From positions 1 through 10,467 of the forward strand of contig JASHQP010000656.1 in the NCBI GenBank assembly GCA_030039095.1: a DNA stretch of 10,467 nt, in the 5' to 3' direction. Below the pieces are notes generated by a model. It saw only the letters and a program-made list of their open reading frames with translations, was not told where the DNA came from and did no database searches. Positions 6,768 through 10,467 of this stretch are shown piece after piece; positions within the stretch are counted from its first letter, which is position 1; each line of letters starts with the position of its first letter. This DNA is from Streptosporangiaceae bacterium (GTDB lineage Bacteria > Actinomycetota > Actinomycetes > Streptosporangiales > Streptosporangiaceae). Both the position numbers and the translations under genes were made by a program.

Positions 6768-8384
6768 GTGCACCCGCCTGAGGGGGACGGGGCGGACACG
6801 CCCGACACCGTTCTCGTAGTCGATTTCGGTGCGCAGTATGCGCAGCTGATTGCCCGCCGGGTCCGCGAGTGCCACGTGTACTCGGAGATCGTGCCCGCCT
6901 CGATGCCGGTCGCGCAGATGCTGGCGCGGCGGCCCAGGGCCATCATCCTGTCCGGCGGGCCCGCCTCGGTCTACGCGCCGGGAGCACCGCCAGCCCCGGA
7001 CGGCATGTTCCAGGCGGGCGTCCCCATCCTCGGGATCTGCTACGGCTTCCAGCTGATGGTGTCCGGGCTCGGCGGCACCGTGCAGCGCACCAGCGGCGGC
7101 GAGTACGGCGCGACCGCGCTCGAGGTCCTTCCCGGCGCCGGCGGCGCGGCCAGCGCGCTGCTCAAAGGACTGCCCGCCGAGCAGCAGGTGTGGATGTCGC
7201 ACGGCGACACGTGCGCCGCCGCGCCGCCCGGGTTCACGGTCACCGCGCGGACCGCCGGTACGCCGGTCGCCGCCGCCGAGGACCCGGCACGGGGCCTGTT
7301 CGGGGTGCAGTTCCACCCGGAGGTGCTGCACACCGCGCACGGGATGGAGATGCTGCGGCAGTTCCTCAGGGCCGCGGGATGCCGCCCAACCTGGACCATG
7401 CGCGGCGTGATCGAGGAGCAGACAGAACGGATCGCGGTGCAGGTCGGCGACGGCTACGCGATCTGCGGGCTGTCCGGCGGCGTGGATTCGGCGGTCGCCG
7501 CCGCCCTCGTCCAGCGGGCCATCGGCGACCGGCTGAGCTGCGTGTTCGTGGATCACGGTCTGCTGCGAACCGGCGAGGCCGAGCAGGTGGAGCGGGACTT
7601 CGTCGCGGCGACCGGGGTGGACCTGACGGTGGTCGACGCCACCGCCGAATTCCTCACCGCGCTGTCCGGGGTCGTCGATCCCGAGGAGAAGCGCAAGATC
7701 ATCGGCCGCGAGTTCATCCGCGCGTTCGAGCAGGCGGCCCGCGAGATCAGCGGGGGCGGGCGGGCGGGCCAGATGAGAGGCGACGGCGGCGAGCACGCGT
7801 TCCTGGTCCAGGGGACGCTGTACCCGGACGTTGTCGAGTCCGGCGGCGGCGCGGCGACCGCGAACATCAAGTCCCACCACAACGTCGGCGGGCTCCCCGA
7901 TGACCTGGCGTTCGAGCTCGTCGAGCCGCTGCGGACGCTGTTCAAGGACGAGGTGCGCGAGGTCGGCCGCGAGCTCGGGCTGCCACCGCAGATCGTCTGG
8001 CGCCAGCCCTTCCCCGGCCCCGGCCTCGCGATCAGGATCGTCGGCGAGGTCACCGCCGAGCGGCTGGCGATCGTCCGGGCCGCCGACGCGATCGCCCGCG
8101 CCGAGCTTTCCGAGGCGGGCCTGGACCGCGAGATCTGGCAGTGCCCGGTGGTGCTGCTCGCCGACGTACGCTCGGTCGGCGTCCAGGGGGACGGGCGCAG
8201 CTACGGCTATCCGGTCGTGCTCCGCCCGGTGACCAGCGAGGACGCCATGACCGCCGACTGGGCCCGGATCCCGGACCCGGTGCTGGCGAGGATCTCCACC
8301 CGGATCACCAACGAGGTGAAGGAGATCAACCGGGTCGTTCTCGACGTGACCAGCAAACCGCCGGCCACGATCGAATGGGAGTAG
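6768..8384 (+). CDS. guaA: GMP synthase (glutamine-hydrolysing)
   Basis: The 538-residue enzyme converts XMP to GMP using glutamine and ATP, the last step of guanine nucleotide synthesis. Residues about 14-203 are the class I glutamine amidotransferase domain, with triad Cys91 (GICYGFQ), His183 and Glu185 (FHPEV). The ATP pyrophosphatase domain follows with P-loop SGGVDS (236-241). The C-terminal dimerisation domain ends in the family's typical PPATIEWE. Conserved [23 protein letters not shown] and [12 protein letters not shown] are intact. It is slightly longer than the usual ~525 residues because of a 12-residue N-terminal stretch and a Gly-rich insert near 328-342. The GTG start has no ribosome site but a -10-like box just upstream, so translation is probably leaderless. 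It lies 10 bases after the CNNM stop. Confidence 0.97.
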   Translation: MHPPEGDGADTPDTVLVVDFGAQYAQLIARRVRECHVYSEIVPASMPVAQMLARRPRAIILSGGPASVYAPGAPPAPDGMFQAGVPILGICYGFQLMVSGLGGTVQRTSGGEYGATALEVLPGAGGAASALLKGLPAEQQVWMSHGDTCAAAPPGFTVTARTAGTPVAAAEDPARGLFGVQFHPEVLHTAHGMEMLRQFLRAAGCRPTWTMRGVIEEQTERIAVQVGDGYAICGLSGGVDSAVAAALVQRAIGDRLSCVFVDHGLLRTGEAEQVERDFVAATGVDLTVVDATAEFLTALSGVVDPEEKRKIIGREFIRAFEQAAREISGGGRAGQMRGDGGEHAFLVQGTLYPDVVESGGGAATANIKSHHNVGGLPDDLAFELVEPLRTLFKDEVREVGRELGLPPQIVWRQPFPGPGLAIRIVGEVTAERLAIVRAADAIARAELSEAGLDREIWQCPVVLLADVRSVGVQGDGRSYGYPVVLRPVTSEDAMTADWARIPDPVLARISTRITNEVKEINRVVLDVTSKPPATIEWE

Positions 8385-8447
8385 TGGCCTGAACGGGACG
8401 CCGACGTCCGATAAGCCGCCATCGCCACCCGAAAGTGCCGGTACCCC

Positions 8448-8462
8448 CTGCCACGGTGGCAG
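8448..8462. promoter_or_regulatory. Perfect 15-bp palindrome upstream of the Uma2-family gene
   Basis: CTGCCACGGTGGCAG reads the same on both strands except for its central base. It lies 11 bases before the AGGAGG of the next gene, in the 99-base gap after guaA. Positions 8464-8469 (CATGTT) could be a weak -10 box beside it, so it may be an operator. As RNA it could form a six-pair hairpin with a three-base loop and no T-run. It might then be part of the guaA 3' end. Confidence 0.4.
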
Positions 8463-8483
8463 TCATGTTAGGCAGGAGGCACG

Positions 8484-9062
8484 ATGGTTGCTATGACGAC
8501 GACAGAGCCCTGGCCCGCGGCCGGGCAGCTCTTCACCGTGGACGACCTGGAGCGGACGCCCGATGATGGCCGCCGCTACGAGCTGGTGGACGGGGTGCTC
8601 ATCGTGAGCCCCGCCCCGCGCATCCCGCATCAGGAGGTGCTTGGCGAGCTGCTCGTCCAGCTGCGCCAGGCCTGCCCGCGCAGCTTGGCCGCCGTGCCGG
8701 GTCCAGGCGTGCGCATGTCGGGCGATACCGAGCTGATCCCGGACCTGGTGGTGATCCCGCAAGACCAGCTCGCCGAGACCAGGGTCACCAGGCCGCCCCT
8801 GCTCGCCGTGGAGATTCAGTCGCCGAGCACCGCGCTGTTCGACCTCAACACCAAGAAAGCCGTGTACGAGCGGTTCAGCATCGAGTCGTACTGGGTGGTG
8901 GTCCCGGACCGTGATCAGCCCGAGGTGATCGCGTTCGAGCTGCGCCACGGACGCTATCAGCGGGTGGCGCATGTGCGCGGCGGGCAGACGTTTCGGGCCA
9001 AGAGGCCATTCGCCGTGGAGATTGTTCCCGCGCGCCTGGTCGCGGGGTTGCTGCCGGGCTGA
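8484..9062 (+). CDS. Uma2-family (DUF820) putative restriction-endonuclease-like protein
   Basis: This 192-residue protein has the Uma2 layout, a PD-(D/E)xK nuclease-like fold whose biological role is poorly known. The N-terminal YELVDGVLIVSPAP (32-45) is typical. IPDLVVI supplies Asp87, and LAVEIQSPST supplies Glu110 with Gln112 two positions on. Lys124/Lys125 lie in the NTKK segment before ERFSIESYWVVVPD. These fit the family's acidic and lysine positions, so it looks intact. AGGAGG (8474-8479) is four bases before ATG 8484. A second ATG at 8493 would be 13 bases away, so the first is preferred without certainty. It stands alone between guaA and kynU, converging on kynU with 11 bases between stops. 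Members are often multicopy in actinomycetes and cyanobacteria. Nuclease activity is inferred only. Confidence 0.85.
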   Translation: MVAMTTTEPWPAAGQLFTVDDLERTPDDGRRYELVDGVLIVSPAPRIPHQEVLGELLVQLRQACPRSLAAVPGPGVRMSGDTELIPDLVVIPQDQLAETRVTRPPLLAVEIQSPSTALFDLNTKKAVYERFSIESYWVVVPDRDQPEVIAFELRHGRYQRVAHVRGGQTFRAKRPFAVEIVPARLVAGLLPG

Positions 9063-9073
9063 GGGCCCGAGCG

Positions 9074-10336
9074 TCAGGTGACCGCGGAGCGGGTGAGCGG
9101 CAGGTCCAGGTAGGACTGGTCGGTCATGATCTGGCGCAGTATGTCCAGCGCGTCCCATACGTCGGTGAAGCGGGTGAAGAGCGGGACCGGGCCGAGCCGC
9201 AGCCGGTCCGGTGTCCGGTAGTCTCCGATGACCCCTCGGCCGATGAGGGCCTGGCTGATCCGCCAGGCCTCGGGGTGGGCCAGGGTGACGTGCGCGCCGC
9301 GGCGGCCGTCGTGGCGGGGCGAGGCGACCGCCACGCCGTATTCGGCCAGCCACGCGTCGGCCAGGCCGATCAGGTAGCCGGTGAGCGCCACCGCCTTGGC
9401 GCGCAGCCGGCCCATGCCGGCGTCGGCGAGCAGCCGCACGCCCTCCTGGACCGCGACGGTGCCGATGATCTGCGGCGTGCCGGTCAGGTACCGGCCGATG
9501 CCACCCGCCGGCTGGTAGCCCTGGCCCATGTCGAACTGGTCTTGCTGCCCGAACCAGCCCCAGACCGGCTGCTGCAGCCCCGGCTGGAGGTCCCGGCGCA
9601 CGTAGAGGAACGCGGGCGCGCCGGGCCCGGCGTTCAGGTACTTGTACGTGCAGCCCACGGCCAGGTCGGCGTCGCAGGCGTCGAGTTCCACCGGAACGGC
9701 GCCGGCCGAGTGGCACAGGTCCCACAGCGCGAGCGCGCCCGCCTCGTGCGCGACGGCGGTCAGCACGGCCATGTCGGCGAGCGCGCCGCTGCGGTACGCC
9801 ACGTGCGACAGGCTGACCAGCGCGGTCCGCTCGCCGACGGCCGCGCGCAGCGCATCCTCGCCGATGCCCTGGTCGATGTCGGTGTGGATCATCCGCAGCT
9901 CGCAGCCGCGCTGTGCGGCAATCCCCTCGAGGACGTACCGGTCGGTGGGGAAGTTGTCGTCGTCGGTGACGATCACGCTGCGGCCCGGCCGGGCGTCCAG
10001 CGCGGCCCACGCGAGCTTGTACAGGTTGACCGTGGTCGAGTCGCAGACCGCGACCTGACCGGGCCCCGCGCCGATCAGGTGCGCGCCGATCAGGTCGCCG
10101 ACCTCGAGCGGCAGCCCGATCCAGCGGTTCCAGGACCGGACGAGGCCGGCCCCCCATTCGTCGCCGACCACCTCGGCGATGCGCGCCCGGGTGGCGCGCG
10201 GCAGCGGCCCGAGCGAGTTCCCGTCGAGGTAGATCAGGCCCGCGTCGTCGCGTTCCAGGCGGTCCCGGAAACCCGCCAGTGGGTCGGCGGCGTCAAGGTC
10301 CTCGGCATGGGACCGATCGGCGGGAAACCTCGTCAC
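9074..10336 (-). CDS. kynU: Kynureninase
   Basis: The 420-residue PLP enzyme cleaves kynurenine (or 3-hydroxykynurenine) to anthranilate (or 3-hydroxyanthranilate) and alanine in tryptophan breakdown. Visible hallmarks are YLDGNSLGPLP (36-46), the phosphate-binding STTVNLYKL (100-108), DNFPTDRY (127-134), WDLCHSAG with pyridine-binding Asp206, and the Schiff-base Lys232 in CTYKYLNAGPGAPAF. PGLQQPVWGW, FDMGQGYQPA, GTP and the C-terminal LRLGPVPLFTRFTDVW also fit, and the length is normal. The GTG start at 10336 lies four bases after the upstream gene's stop. The nearest AGGAGG (10361-10356) is 19 bases away, so initiation probably depends on coupling. No other tryptophan-pathway gene is visible in the window. 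Confidence 0.94.
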   Translation of the reverse strand: MTRFPADRSHAEDLDAADPLAGFRDRLERDDAGLIYLDGNSLGPLPRATRARIAEVVGDEWGAGLVRSWNRWIGLPLEVGDLIGAHLIGAGPGQVAVCDSTTVNLYKLAWAALDARPGRSVIVTDDDNFPTDRYVLEGIAAQRGCELRMIHTDIDQGIGEDALRAAVGERTALVSLSHVAYRSGALADMAVLTAVAHEAGALALWDLCHSAGAVPVELDACDADLAVGCTYKYLNAGPGAPAFLYVRRDLQPGLQQPVWGWFGQQDQFDMGQGYQPAGGIGRYLTGTPQIIGTVAVQEGVRLLADAGMGRLRAKAVALTGYLIGLADAWLAEYGVAVASPRHDGRRGAHVTLAHPEAWRISQALIGRGVIGDYRTPDRLRLGPVPLFTRFTDVWDALDILRQIMTDQSYLDLPLTRSAVT

Positions 10337-10340
10337 GGCC

Positions 10341-10467
10341 CTAGCCGCGTGCCTTCCTCCTGTGCTTGACCCGGATCCGCAGCACGATCACTGTCGCGAC
10401 GACCACGGCGGCGGCGACCGGGATCGCGCGCTTGAGCACCGAAGCACCCGCGACGCTGAGCAGGTCG
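10341..10467 (-). CDS. C-terminal end of a membrane-anchored protein, possibly SRPBCC family (5' truncated)
   Basis: On the minus strand a frame open from the window edge gives 41 residues ending at TAG (10343-10341). A short polar part (DLLSVAGASVLKRA) is followed by one membrane helix (IPVAAAVVVATVIVLRI) and a very basic tail (RVKHRRKARG). Actinomycete SRPBCC (polyketide cyclase/CoxG-like) proteins often end with a VLKR-type turn, one helix and an Arg/Lys tail, so that family is a guess from memory. It ends four bases before kynU on the same strand, which suggests co-transcription. Confidence 0.55.
   Translation of the reverse strand, partial: DLLSVAGASVLKRAIPVAAAVVVATVIVLRIRVKHRRKARG

Noticed and set aside
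6003..7880. 625-residue minus-strand open frame across the CNNM and guaA genes
   Set aside because: It is antisense to two well-supported genes, with an Arg/Pro/Ala-rich translation lacking any domain signature.
8394..8413. Possible terminator after guaA (GGACG paired with CGTCC)
   Set aside because: The stem is only five pairs with a four-base loop and has no T-run, so it is too weak to call.
8463..10157. 564-residue minus-strand open frame spanning the Uma2 gene and most of kynU
   Set aside because: It runs in a shifted frame inside kynU, which has all kynureninase motifs in the correct frame, and continues antisense through the Uma2 gene.

Overview
The window is very GC-rich with strongly GC-biased third codon positions, frequent GTG starts and AGGAGG-type ribosome sites. 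Together with a DUF3017-type gene beside TCA-cycle genes, this points to a chromosomal segment of an actinomycete. I cannot fix the genus. Most of it is housekeeping metabolism. I see no integrase, transposase, CRISPR array, tRNA or rRNA.

Left part (1-1400): the C-terminal end of an unrecognised membrane protein (+) converges on an FHA-domain protein with a helix-turn-helix-like C-terminal half and a heptad-repeat tail (-). The 191 bases 1175-1365 separate this gene from the rightward cluster. I found the FHA gene's ribosome site there but no convincing promoter.

Central rightward cluster (1366-3990): an apparent 11-codon leader ORF overlaps the start of a small DUF3017-like membrane protein through ATGA. 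It is followed by icd (dimeric, eukaryote-like NADP isocitrate dehydrogenase) and mdh (LDH-like malate dehydrogenase), two TCA-cycle enzymes 28 bases apart. A convergent M20D amidohydrolase (-) ends 12 bases beyond mdh.

Right-centre (5197-8384): a 226-base divergent region holds an imperfect palindrome and a TAGACT box. A CNNM/CorC-type membrane transporter or regulator (+) follows, then guaA (GMP synthase, +). The guaA -10-like box TAGACT overlaps the transporter's stop codon and sits seven bases before the GTG start, which suggests a leaderless guaA mRNA. A 12-base string containing this box occurs upstream of both genes.

Right end (8385-10467): a Uma2-family putative nuclease (+), preceded by a perfect 15-base palindrome, converges with kynU (kynureninase, -). 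Four bases upstream of kynU is the C-terminal end of another gene (-) encoding a membrane-anchored tail, possibly of the SRPBCC family.

No clear novel multi-gene system is visible. The most unusual signals are regulatory: the leaderless guaA arrangement, the repeated TAGACT box, the leader ORF before DUF3017 and the palindrome before the Uma2 gene.
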